This document shows, in pieces, positions 9,846-20,284 of a DNA stretch of 64,000 nucleotides; position 1 is the stretch's first letter; each line of letters begins with the position of its first letter. The notes below the pieces were generated by a model. It was not told where the DNA came from, did no database searches, and saw only the letters and a program-made list of their open reading frames with translations. Source of the stretch: Tolypocladium sp. Sup5 PDA-1 (Eukaryota > Ascomycota > Sordariomycetes > Hypocreales > Ophiocordycipitaceae); assembly GCA_000750105.3 (NCBI GenBank), contig JPHH03000006.1:434001-498000 (forward strand), written 5' to 3'. A program made the translations under genes and the position numbers.

Positions 9846-11296
9846 TCTGGCCTCAACGTCCTCCGTATCATCAACGAGCCTACCGCCGCCGCTATTGCCT
9901 ACGGTCTCGGCTCTGGCAAGTCTGAGAAGGAGCGCAACGTCCTCATCTACGATCTGGGCGGCGGTACCTTTGATGTCTCCCTGCTCAACATCCAGGGCGG
10001 CGTCTTCACCGTCAAGGCCACCGCTGGTGACACCCACCTGGGTGGTCAGGACTTCGACACCAACCTCCTCGACCACTGCAAGAAGGAGTTCGGCCGCAAG
10101 ACCAAGAAGGATTTGAGCGGCGACCCACGCGCTCTCCGAAGACTCCGGACTGCTTGCGAGCGTGCCAAGCGTACCCTTTCCAGCGGTGCCCAGGCCACCA
10201 TCGAGATCGACTCCCTTTTCGACGGTGAGGACTTCACCATGACCATCACCCGTGCCCGTTTCGAGGAGCTCAACGCCAAGGCCTTCTCCGGCACCCTTGA
10301 GCCTGTTGCCCAGGTCCTCAAGGACGCCGCCATCGAGAAGAGCGCCGTCGACGAGATCGTCCTCGTCGGTGGTTCTACCCGTATCCCCCGTATCCAGAAG
10401 CTGCTGTCCGAGTTCTTCAACGGCAAGAAGCTCGAGAAGAGCATCAACCCCGACGAGGCTGTCGCCTACGGTGCCGCCGTCCAGGCCGGTGTATTGTCCG
10501 GAAAGGCGACCACCGCTGATACTTCCGATCTGCTGCTCCTCGACGTGGTTCCTCTCTCGCTGGGTGTCGCCATGGAGGGCAACATCTTCGCCCCGGTCGT
10601 TCCTCGCGGAAACACGGTCCCCACCATTAAGAAAAGGTAAGAGCTACTCCCATACAATGTCGTCTGTTCCTTTTCGGCATTTCGTGTTTTGCATCAGCAT
10701 CTCGTCGGCCATCGTCAGCAGCTACTAACGAACCCCTTAATAGAACCTTCACCACTGTTGCCGACAACCAGCAGACCGTCCAGTTCCCCGTCTTCCAGGG
10801 CGAGCGTGTCAACTGCGAGGACAACACCTCCCTGGGCGAGTTCACCCTTGCTCCTATCCCTCCCATGAGGGCCGGCGAGGCCGTCCTCGAGTGTGTCTTC
10901 GAGGTCGATGTCAACGGTATCCTCAAGGTCACGGCCACCGAGAAGACGTCGGGCCGCAGCGCCAACATCACCATCACCAACTCCGTCGGCAAGCTGTCGA
11001 CTGATGAGATTGAGAAGATGATCAGCGACGCCGAGAAGTTCAAGAACAACGACGAGGCCTTCAGCAAGAAGTTCGAGGCCAAGCAGCAGCTCGAGTCGTA
11101 CATCAGCCGCGTCGAGGAGATTGTCTCTGACCCGACCCTGTCTCTTAAGCTGAAGCGCGGCCAGAAGGAGAAGATTGAGAGCACCATCAGCGATGCCATG
11201 GCTGCCCTCGAGCTCAGCGACAGCAGCGCCGACGACCTCAGGAAGCAGGAGCTGGCCCTGAAGCGCCTTGTCACCAAGGCCATGTCCTCCCGATAA
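9035..11296 (+). CDS. SSB1: Ribosome-associated Hsp70 chaperone, Ssb type (614 aa)
   Basis: Exons are 9035-9077, 9215-9392, 9476-9641, 9732-10636 and 10744-11296. The protein is a complete Hsp70: phosphate loop 1 IDLGTTYSC (12-20), phosphate loop 2 YDLGGGTFD (near 202-210), VGGSTRIPR (near 340), then the substrate-binding domain and helical lid. Assignment to Ssb rests on MADEVYDGAIGIDLGTT, the lack of a C-terminal EEVD, the ending KRLVTKAMSSR, and the ~613-residue length. Ssb binds the ribosome and, with the RAC complex, folds nascent chains; it is cytosolic. It ends in a short, non-EEVD tail, as in the family. Five exons are usual for the fungal gene. Codon use is strongly C-ending, as expected for a highly expressed gene. 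Confidence 0.97.
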
Positions 11297-11750
11297 ATGT
11301 CTAGTGGGGGTATGGAGTTGTATGAAAGCGCGGTGCGCCTCGGGTTGAGAGGCACCCACCCGCCCTGTGTGCCTCGGGAAAGGGAGGGGGGCCAACAGCC
11401 GAGGCGGTTGTCTTTTTTCTTATTTTAATTTTCATTTTCCCGGATCTGTGGTCATTCGAGCAACGGAGATAACGAGGCACATACAAAAGTTCATGCATTT
11501 TCCTGTTTCATCGGGTCTCACGCTGATGATGCCATCTCGACGGACGCTTGGGAGGCTTCTTGATGGATGATGAATGCTGCATAGTTTGAGGGAGCCGGGT
11601 GGCCGACGCCGGCCAGGACGGCCTGATGATGTGCGGGGAACAAAGGGCCTGTGAATTAAGCATAGACTCGGTAGAATGGAAACTACGGATTGAACTGCAG
11701 GCAGGGTGCTTTGACTTGTGACTGGATGATGACTCTGGACGGCGACTCTG
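11297..11750. other. Intergenic: SSB 3' region
   Basis: This is the SSB 3'UTR and downstream spacer. No gene is visible. Confidence 0.4.
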
Positions 11751-11928
11751 CATCTCCCAGCATCTCCCAGCATCCCCCAGCATCTCCCAGCATCCCCCAG
11801 CATCTCCCAGCATCTCCCAGATCTCTCAGTATCTCTCAGTATCTCTCAGTATTTCCCAGTATCTCCTAGTATCTCATAGCATTTCCCAGTATCTCTCAGT
11901 ATTTCCTAGTATTCGCAGCATCTCCCAG
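11751..11928. repeat. Decamer tandem repeat (minisatellite), about 18 units
   Basis: The first seven units are near-perfect CATCTCCCAG/CATCCCCCAG. The following eleven drift to TATCTCTCAG, TATTTCCCAG, TATCTCCTAG and TATTTCCTAG, with one 9-bp unit near 11910. The drift is mostly C-to-T on this strand. On the minus strand the array reads CTGGGAGATG and is open in frame, but that is a by-product of the repeat. Confidence 0.95.
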
Positions 11929-11939
11929 TACCTACTTGG

Positions 11940-12373
11940 TGAGAAAGAATTAAAAAAAGGGTTTTAAGGCTAATTAAATACTCTTCGATAATACTACATA
12001 AATTTTCGCGGTATTTCTACCAAAGGTTAAATTGGTAAATACAAGGTATCATCGTAAAGGCGGGCAGGGACGCGGTTTACGGTCTCGCTATCCGTATTAG
12101 TCCGTAGTTACTCCGTAATGATTCTAGCAACGCTTGGGCAGGTACGGATTACACCTGCCCCCGTGCCACCCGCCTTCGTACCCTGCATAGCTTCCGGTTT
12201 ATTCTAGCAGGTCTCGTGGATCAGGGCCTAAATCTTCGTCATGCTGCGCCTGGCGCATATAAGAGCTCTGAGCCAGGCAAAGGAGAGCCTCACGACGACT
12301 ACGGACGTCCGCTAAGCCATCACCTGCTTGATGCCCACATGGCACAACCCGCAGCTCAACTGAACCTGCAACG
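11940..12373. other. AT-rich block and F-box gene promoter
   Basis: From about 11940 to 12060 the sequence turns sharply AT-rich (runs such as TTAATTAAATAC and ATAAATTTT) in an otherwise GC-rich locus, then returns to GC-rich DNA with a TACTCCGTA motif at 12109-12117. No ORF is preserved. An old, RIP-like decayed element is one reading; a non-coding AT block is another. Confidence 0.4.
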
Positions 12374-13093
12374 ATGGGCCTGCACTTGCTCGACCTCCCC
12401 GTCGACATCCTGTCCATGATCCTCACGCCGCTGCTCGTCTCCCGCTCCCCCGTCCAGCTGTGCACCTGCACCGGGGCGCCGGCCGACGTGAGCGCGCACC
12501 TGCTGCGGGTGCTGCTGATCCACCCAGCCGTGCACGCGATTGCGAGCCCGCTGTTCTACGAGGGCAACGTGTTTGCGCTGGACACAGGGGGCGAGCATGG
12601 GCCGCACGTGCGGCTGTGCCTGGAGGCGGCGGCCGAGGCGGAGGACGGGTTCGTGATCCGGGCTAGGCGGGAGGTCCTTCGGGAGACGGCGGCGCTGCGG
12701 AGGGTGAGGAGGCTGGTGGTCAGGGTCGAGAAGCTGCGCGCGTGGGTGGACTGGTTGGTCGTGCCGCTGCTGGGGGACATGACGCTGCGCGGGTCGCTGA
12801 GCGAGCTGACGCTGGTCGTGCCCGGCGCGGCGTCCGACGCGGAGACGGAGATGGCGTTTGCGCGGCCGCCGATGACGGGCCTGCTGCGCGTGCTGGCGGA
12901 CCCGTACCTGCGCCGGGCCCGGCTGCGCGTCCGCTCCGCGCGCCGCGGCGGGCGCCCGGGGGACACGGTGGAGGAGGTGGACTGGCGCGCGGTGCTGCGG
13001 CGGGCGGACCCGGAGGGCAGGGAGAGGGTGGTTGGGCTGGGGGAGGACGTGGTCGCGGCGAGGGGCGGGCGGTGCGAGTACGAGTACGGGTGA
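12374..13093 (+). CDS. F-box-like protein, single exon (239 aa)
   Basis: The protein begins MGLHLLDLPVDILSMILTPL, matching an F-box start (LPxDIL--IL), and continues with a helical segment containing HPAVHAIASPLFYEGNVF, the pattern that often follows the F-box in fungal proteins. The remainder is Arg/Leu/Val-rich without a recognised repeat. It may act as a Skp1-binding substrate adaptor, but this is inferred from the first ~40 residues. There are no introns. The coding sequence is much more GC-rich than flanking DNA and the third positions are nearly all G/C. The start is the first in-frame ATG, 13 bp after an AAC-rich leader, and no in-frame alternative precedes it. Confidence 0.65.
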   Translation: MGLHLLDLPVDILSMILTPLLVSRSPVQLCTCTGAPADVSAHLLRVLLIHPAVHAIASPLFYEGNVFALDTGGEHGPHVRLCLEAAAEAEDGFVIRARREVLRETAALRRVRRLVVRVEKLRAWVDWLVVPLLGDMTLRGSLSELTLVVPGAASDAETEMAFARPPMTGLLRVLADPYLRRARLRVRSARRGGRPGDTVEEVDWRAVLRRADPEGRERVVGLGEDVVAARGGRCEYEYG

Positions 13094-14314
13094 GGGGGGT
13101 GTTTCTGCTGAATATAGAACGCAGGACGCAGAATATGGAATACGCACGGTTCGGTAAAGGGTACGAAGTACTCCGTAGAGGTGGTTGAGTTGGTGTTGCT
13201 AACTTTGGGTCGTGCTATCTTTGGACAGCATTGCAACATGCATCAAACGCCTATGCTCGCACAACCCACAACACCACCGAAACCACATGCATCCTTGGAT
13301 GCCCTCGCTCACTCACTCACTCACTCGCCATCAACCCATCCCTCCCAAAACCACATCCGTCTCATTGCACCCAGTTCCCTTCTACCAAGTACCATCGACC
13401 GCGCGTCACCGCCAATCCCGCAGGAAAGCAGGCAAGGCAAATGTCTCACAAACCTCGTCAAAGCACGTCCCCCTTGGCAAAACAGGCGATACAACGTTGA
13501 GCGCAAACACGGGAACACCGCGGGCGGCGCCCCCTTGTCTCTGATGATATAACTCTCATTACAACCTTAGTTGTAAGCATGTACTCGTACGACCGGCGTA
13601 CGGAGCACCGTCGTTCCGTGCGTGATTCGGGTGATTCGGGTGATACGGGTGATACCGACTCAGACATACGGATACATGCTTGGCTTCGTGCCATGCAAAC
13701 ACGGCAAACACAAGAGACCCCCCATTGGCGATCGGCAGAGGGCAAACTCTTGTTTCACCTTGTTCGCCGCGGCGCTCGGGCACGGCAGAGATAAGGTAGA
13801 GACATGGGGTGGATCGGATGACGACTACGGACTATTCCTGTCCGTATCCGTATACACCAACGGCAAGAAGCAAACCACCGCACATTGACGCACGGTCGCG
13901 GCACCAAGCTCAAGTCTCTGGTCAAGTGCATTGCCCAAACAAAAATGACAATTCAATTGCAACCCTCAAGGCCGATTCTGTCTAGCTCACCGAGGCCATG
14001 CATGCCTCCTCGTCGCGCTCTCCCCGCCTTTGCCACAAACCACCCTCCTGCAGGGCACGAACCAGCGGCCAACACGCGCATCTCCATCTGCAGGCTTCCA
14101 CAGCCACTTTTTCGACCCGGCGGCCCATGCAGAAATCTCTTGAACGAGTGTGATCCCAAAACACCCCGCTTAGCTTCCCAGCCAGTCGCAAAGTAATCAT
14201 CCCAGTTTCCAAACCGGTTTTGGTGCTTGTCCAGCTTCAGGTTCCCGCCTGTGCTGCACTTGAATACATGGTGATGTGTACGATAATCACTTGCTCATCG
14301 TACACTTGGCCCAT
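13094..14314. other. Intergenic, 1.2 kb, with short tandem repeats
   Basis: No gene is supported. It contains TACGAAGTACTCCGTA at 13162-13177, an (ACTC)n run near 13308-13326, and a nonamer repeat (GTGATTCGG and variants) at about 13622-13654. Confidence 0.4.
13622..13654. repeat. Nonamer tandem repeat (GTGATTCGG-like)
   Basis: Three to four imperfect copies read GTGATTCGG, GTGATTCGG, GTGATACGG and GTGATACCG. Confidence 0.7.
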
Positions 14315-14611
14315 CTACGGCAGCACGACCGCCTCGTGAAAGTCCTCCTTGTGGTCGTCCAGGTGCTCGCCCCAGTGGACCGGGCCCAGCTTGAGGACTC
14401 TGTAGCCGCTGCCGTTGCTGCCGCTCGACGACCGCCTCGACGAGGGCCCGGTAGGGACTGCTACTCCGTTGTTGCCTGCAGCTTGGGCAGCGCGACTGGC
14501 GGGAGCCCGGGGATAGGAGGCTGAGGTAGCCGGAGCCAGTGAGAGAAAGGCAGAAGGTCGACGCTCGGGGTCCTGCGCAGGAGCAACGGTCTCGCGAGTG
14601 GGAGAAGACAT
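14315..14611 (-). CDS. Conserved small protein with C-terminal VLKLGPVHWGEH motif (98 aa)
   Basis: A single-exon minus-strand ORF starts MSSPTRETVAPAQ, has a Ser/Ala/Arg-rich disordered middle (SSRRSSSGSNGSG), and ends with a compact block YRVLKLGPVHWGEHLDDH followed by KEDFHEAVVLP. The charged/aromatic end looks like a conserved functional motif next to a disordered N-terminus, and I recall similar ends in uncharacterised sordariomycete proteins. No domain name, signal peptide or membrane segment is evident. A possible TATA-like ATAAAAG lies near 14764-14770, about 155 bp upstream. The long overlapping minus-strand ORF in another frame (14295-14945) has no such block and is rejected. Function is unknown; stress- or growth-regulated expression is a guess. 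Confidence 0.75.
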   Translation of the reverse strand: MSSPTRETVAPAQDPERRPSAFLSLAPATSASYPRAPASRAAQAAGNNGVAVPTGPSSRRSSSGSNGSGYRVLKLGPVHWGEHLDDHKEDFHEAVVLP

Positions 14612-17600
14612 TTTGTTGATGGCTTTTGTGTGGGGAAGTATATGAGCAGTTGTATAGATGGGTTCGAGGGCAGTCGCTGGCTTTCAGTACGGAAGACAAG
14701 TGCGTGAAGAGATGATGTGGAATGAAGACGAACTGAGCACGGCACACGGCAGGACGACGTGCTCTTTTATGGAAGTCTGCCAGCAGCCATAGCCCATGGC
14801 ATGGGGGTGAAACCCAGCTGTCGGGGATGGACGGACACCCGTCAAACCGTATGTCAGAGGTTGCGGACGTGGGTGGAAACGCTGTGCCAGGCCACATCCT
14901 GACGGCATGTCTCAAACCGCTCATTCCAGAACGGCCCAGCCCCAATGGCAGACCACGGCACCTGGCTATCAGTCATGGCCTGCGGGGGGCTGCAGAAATG
15001 CCTGTGTCCGACTACTCAATCGGCACGCACGAACGAACGATACAAGCACGTACGTGGTGGCAGGTCTCGCACCAGCGGATCGCGACACGTGCGAGCTCCC
15101 AATCGGCCTAGCGTCAATCTCCAGCTGTCCAGAGGCCAATACGTAACAAGACAGGCTTGACAGCTCACAGCCGGCTCCCCATAGCGAGGCGGATTGTCGC
15201 GATAAGCCTGCAGAAAGCCTGTGAATCGTCATAATCAGAAGCCAGAAAACTCTGTCGGTCACGGGGCCTGATATATAGACAGAGACACCCCGGGCTCCGC
15301 TTGGAGCTCTGGCTCGCCTGTTGGTGAAAAGTACCCGGCGGCCAAGGCCGTTCGGCTGCCGCTACTGCTGTGCTCATTGGCCGCGCCTCGGCCGACCAAG
15401 GGGATTTTCCGGAGCCGGCCCAGCACCGTTGCCCCATGTGTTGATGGAGAATGCGTGCCATGGCATGGGCCGCATGGCGTGCCGAAGCCGAGTGCGGGGC
15501 AGGACGGAGGCTAGGTTGACAGCAGACTGCGTAGAGGAACACCGCTCTTCCATCGTCAACTTCTCCCTGAACCGCCCTATCCGCCTTCCACGCACTTGCT
15601 CCGATCCAGGGCATCCACGAGCTTTCGCGCTGCGCCGAGGGTAGCCGGGCACACTCGTCCCATTATACCTGCAAGGCCTTGGTTGTGCCGTCACCTACCT
15701 GAGGTACCGATTGACGGGTTGGCCAAGAGTCCCAGACCAGCACACGACCAGGACATAAACTGTCTTTGTTGTGTCTCCTGGGGCCGCGCGGCACCTCGCC
15801 CGAATGTTTCAAGACGTGCAACCGCATATACCGAGCCTCTGCCGTCGCTCTGACCAAAACATCGACGATGTCCAACAACAACGACATGCCGTTGACGCTG
15901 CTGTTCATCGTCAGGAGCCGGTCCAGACATGTCGAAGACGACGGGGATGTTCCCACGTCACACATCCAACGGAAGCAATCACACCAGGTGTTAACCTAGT
16001 CTCCCTGGAGGGAAGCTAGTTGGCCCGCTCGTGAACTGTTGGAGAACTCTGGACTGTTAGTAGTGGTTGTCTCGGCCGAGCTCAGGGTTGCCAGCTTTAT
16101 ACCCAGGAAACCACCAGATACCCCAGGCTGTGCCGCGGCAGCAAGTCTCGGTGAATTGCCGTCAACAGCTGCCAAGGGCACACGACCCCCATATCGGCCG
16201 CCCCTACAGCCTGGAACGGCCCGGCATGTGGCGTAATCTGGCCCCTTTCAGATCTGAATGGGGCGCATGCCATCACGCTGCCGTGGTTGCGGCCCCGATC
16301 AGGACCAACGTAGGCCATCGCGTCTTCGTTTAACCGCAACGGTTTCCGCGTCAATCAAGCGCTAGGCCGTCCGAGCCGCCGAGAACAGCCGCGGGTTGCT
16401 CAACAACCGCTGCTCAAGCCGTCCGAAACGTCGATGCAGGGCAGGTGTCACAACGCCGTCAGCCGGGACGTCTGCTGTGCGATGTTACTTCCATCATGAA
16501 ACGGCTTGTCAGTCCTCGTATCCAGAGCTGAAAGGGGACAAATTAGGTCTCGCGAATCACCTCGCGTCGATTTCACTGCTGTTGGTTGTGTCAAGCAGGA
16601 GTAGGCTGCCATGCCGCACACGGCATCATCTTTCTAGTTGATGCTGGGTACCTTTGGCGACCTGATGACCGGGAACTGGCAAGGCCAAAGGGGGGGGCAT
16701 GTGGGCAACTCAATCCGGTCATGGCAGACGACAAATCGTCCGTTCCCGACTCGACTCGCGAGTCTGTTGGTGACTGAAGTGATGAAGATGCAGAATCAAG
16801 GCCACCCACACCGTCTTTCTTGCATCTGAAGCCTCTTGCTGGCCGGCGTTGCCCCCTTTCCCACGTCCACTGTCAAAGATCGGCCCACCGCGTTCCCCCT
16901 CCCGGTGAGCCATCTGGAGCTAGACTTGGGGTTCATTGGCCAACTCGGCTCCTCGTGCAGCTACCAACAGCAGCTTCTCGGTCAAATAGTTTGAGCTAGC
17001 TTGCGAGGGCAGAGCTCAGCTCCGTCGCGGAACTGGCGATGTCTTCCAGTGACGTCGACTTTGAGCCCCCCTTGTTCGACCCTGGCATCCTGGTCCATTC
17101 TAAGCCTTACCAGGGACGGTGGGTCGGGTCGGCCATGTGCAGCAGTCGCGGCGCTTAAAACAACTCGTGATTGGCCAACCCACAAAGGAGCCTACAACAT
17201 CACATCCAGTCGTTAGGCATGGCGTCAACGTCGGCGCGAGAACCCAAGACGCTGCGGATTCCATGGCAAAGGTGCATCAGGCTATCCAATTTGCATTGGA
17301 GGGCCTTGGACTCTCTGATCGGCGACCCGTGCACCAGGCCGGGGATGCCATGTCTCAATTCGCCTCTCAGGCTCCCCGCCAAGAGTGCATGGGGGCCACT
17401 TAGGCGCGTATGTTGGCCGCCATGAACGTGTAAGCGTTGACGGGCTACTCCGTTCAGAAGAGTCTCGCTCAACACAGGCCTGCCCAGGCCCCTCAGGGCA
17501 CGCTCGGCAGGCCCTTCGGAAGAATGGTGATGACCTGTCTATCCCCCGCGCAAAAGCCCCGCCTGACCGGTGCTGCTCTGTCCGCGCGGCATGGCCAAGT

Positions 17601-20249
17601 CCATGACCTTGACCTTGACGGTTGGCGCAGAATGGTCTCGTGGTGGCTGCGAGAACCAAATGGCATGCGGCAAGGGGCGTTTCCGCATAAGTCTGGGCTG
17701 GGTAGCAGACCAGAGAGTAAGGCTGTTTGAGATATGGCTGAGGCTGCAGACTTGACAGATGCCAGGAGCTTGACGATCGACCGCTGCCAGAACCACGAGG
17801 AATAAGGCTGTTTGGTTATCCACGGATATCCCATTGGGGGCGAACATGAGGCTGCCGGTCTGTCTGCTGCGAAATCCGCGCCTCTCGCTAAGCCCACAGG
17901 CTAGAACAAAGAGAGAACAGTTACTCCGCAGCCACGACAAGCCACTCATGCATGTAACGTGTTGGCTCCTTGGGCAAGCAACAGTGATGTGTGCCGAGTG
18001 TTGAGCATGCTGGCACCTTGAGCAACGCCGGGCGGGTTGTTGGGCCCCCAGGCGAGCGCGGTAGAAATCACTTGACTGTTGCGGGATGTGCCAGGGCCTG
18101 CTCGTTGGGTCTGTTTCCTCCAATCCGATGGTTCGCTCACCAAGCCAAGATGCCTGAGTAAGGTCACAGGTCGGCTGCAGTCAACTTCGGGAAAGGTTGC
18201 ATATCCACAGATACAGGAACAAGTCGACGAACGGCCCCCTCCCCTGGATAGTCCGCCTTGCGTGCCTAGTGCCGGGCGCGGCAAGTCGTGGCCGCATATA
18301 CGGCCGCATGGGTCTGTCAGCGGGACGATCGTGACGGCCACACCCCAACGGCTGGTTCATGGTCCGATATGACGGCGTGGCAGGCAGACGTCGCCATAGA
18401 GATAGTAGCGCCTCGAAACGGCAGCTCTTATGCATCTTGATGGCACACATTCGCGGGTGGCGGACGCGTACAGGGATCCCGGAAACATGGTAGCGAGCTG
18501 CTCCGATTTGTGAGAGAAACTGGCCGGTTGGCCGCGGTCGAACGAGATGCAGATACGGAGACGCCACGGGCTGGCAAGCCGACATGTCGCTCTCATGGCC
18601 GGCGCGGATGGCGCGTGCAGCCCCAGACGCAGCGCATGGTGGAACCAACGTGATGTGATGCTGGTAGGAAGCACCGCGGTGGAGTCGACATTGTCAGCAG
18701 AAGAGAGCGAGACGGAGAGACGCGGTTGGCACGTTCGTCCGCGCGGGCCGAGAGCAGAAGTCCAATGGACGAGCCTCGAGCGCGGCAGGGAGACGAGGAG
18801 AGGTGCCTGGCGGACGATCTCCCGTGCGCCGACGGCGTGAGAGGAGTCGGGGACCGGCGCCAGCGCCAATCTCGTGCTGCTCGGGCGGCTGTGGGTGACG
18901 AGCTGCGGCCTGTCCACGGCTAACGGCGCGGCGTGAATGGTGTATCGCGGAGAGGCGGCGTCTGAGGCGTCTTGAGTGGTGTGGAGGAGGGAGAGTTGTC
19001 GCTCACAGCCGCGGTCGCAATCCTGGTCCTAACCTTAACCCGGACCCCCACAGTGACCAAGCTGCAGGGCAGCCCACTGTGCGGTGCCGAGTGAGTCGCA
19101 TCCCCGCCTATTTTTACACTCCACAGCGATGCATCGCTCCGTTGGGTCGCGACTCGCATGTACGTGATACGGCATTGGTAGATTTTCCGCGAACGCGCCG
19201 CCGCAGACGCCCGGCCTCGACCTGGCCTGTTCTTAGCAGCTTGGGTTCCATTATTGTAGGGCGGACTTGTCTGGCAGGTCCGCTGGCCCCTGGGGGCTGA
19301 GCAAGGAGATTTCCATGGCATGATTCCCAGAGGCTTGGAGAGTCCGTCAAGCTGGTTGGAAGACGGGTTCTTGCACAGGCTGTCCAATGGCTGTCGGCCC
19401 AAACTCCCGGCAACGAGATCAGCAACCGCCACCTCGTGTCCCTGAGGAGCAATTAGCTTTTCTGCCCCCTCACCAAGCCATAGGATACCGATCATCTCTT
19501 GTCAGGGCCGGTCCGCTCGGCGTCTAAAGTGCCAACCAACCCAACCTACCAGAGCCAGAAGAGACAGTGCGGCTGCCAACTCAACGACCCCTGTCAGCTC
19601 GGTGCCACACAGTGACCAACACACTGTTGGTTCCTGAGTTCTGGCCAATCCCGCACCTTCTCCGACTTATACCACGCCAACAGGCGCCCGACTCTGGGGC
19701 AGGCAGACGCCTGCGCTTGGCTTGGTTGACGTACTCCGAACGACGTCGAGGGAATGTTAGGACCAAGGCCTCGAAGATGTCGTTCTTGTGCCCCCCTCTC
19801 GAGCACGGCATCAGAGCCAAGTTGGCCAGGCAGAGACATGGATAACCAACTCGGGTTGGTTATGGGAGGTCCCATCAGGGCTCCCCAGAACCTTCTCGGG
19901 ATGGGATTAAGCCGTCCAGCACGGATATGCATGCCCAGGACTGAGCCAAGAGTGTGACGGCACTTGGGACCTTTTGCATCGACCGATTCAAAGGCCAAAT
20001 TTCGTCGACCAGGTCCGGTACAGGCAACAACCCTAGCGGGCATCTAGATACGCCGATGTCGCCGACGACGAGATGCAATCCATTCTGTAAGTGGGTGGCC
20101 GCCGGCCAGAGTGGCTCTCATCAGTCAGTCACCCCGAGAGATTGTTCTCCATCCACCGTACGACGGCCCGCCGAGGTTCCAGGCACCAGCAACCTCTCCT
20201 GATCTCTGAGTCACGACAATGCGTGACGAACTGAACCGTGAGCGAGCCT

Positions 20250-20284
20250 TGTGTGTGTTTGTGTGTTTGTGTGTTTGTGTTTGT
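20250..20284. repeat. GT/GTTT microsatellite
   Basis: Alternating GTGTGTTT units run over about 35 bp. Confidence 0.85.

Noticed and set aside
11432..11813. ORFs with GDAGRCW-like repeated peptides
   Set aside because: They are translations of the decamer satellite and its flank, with no independent support.
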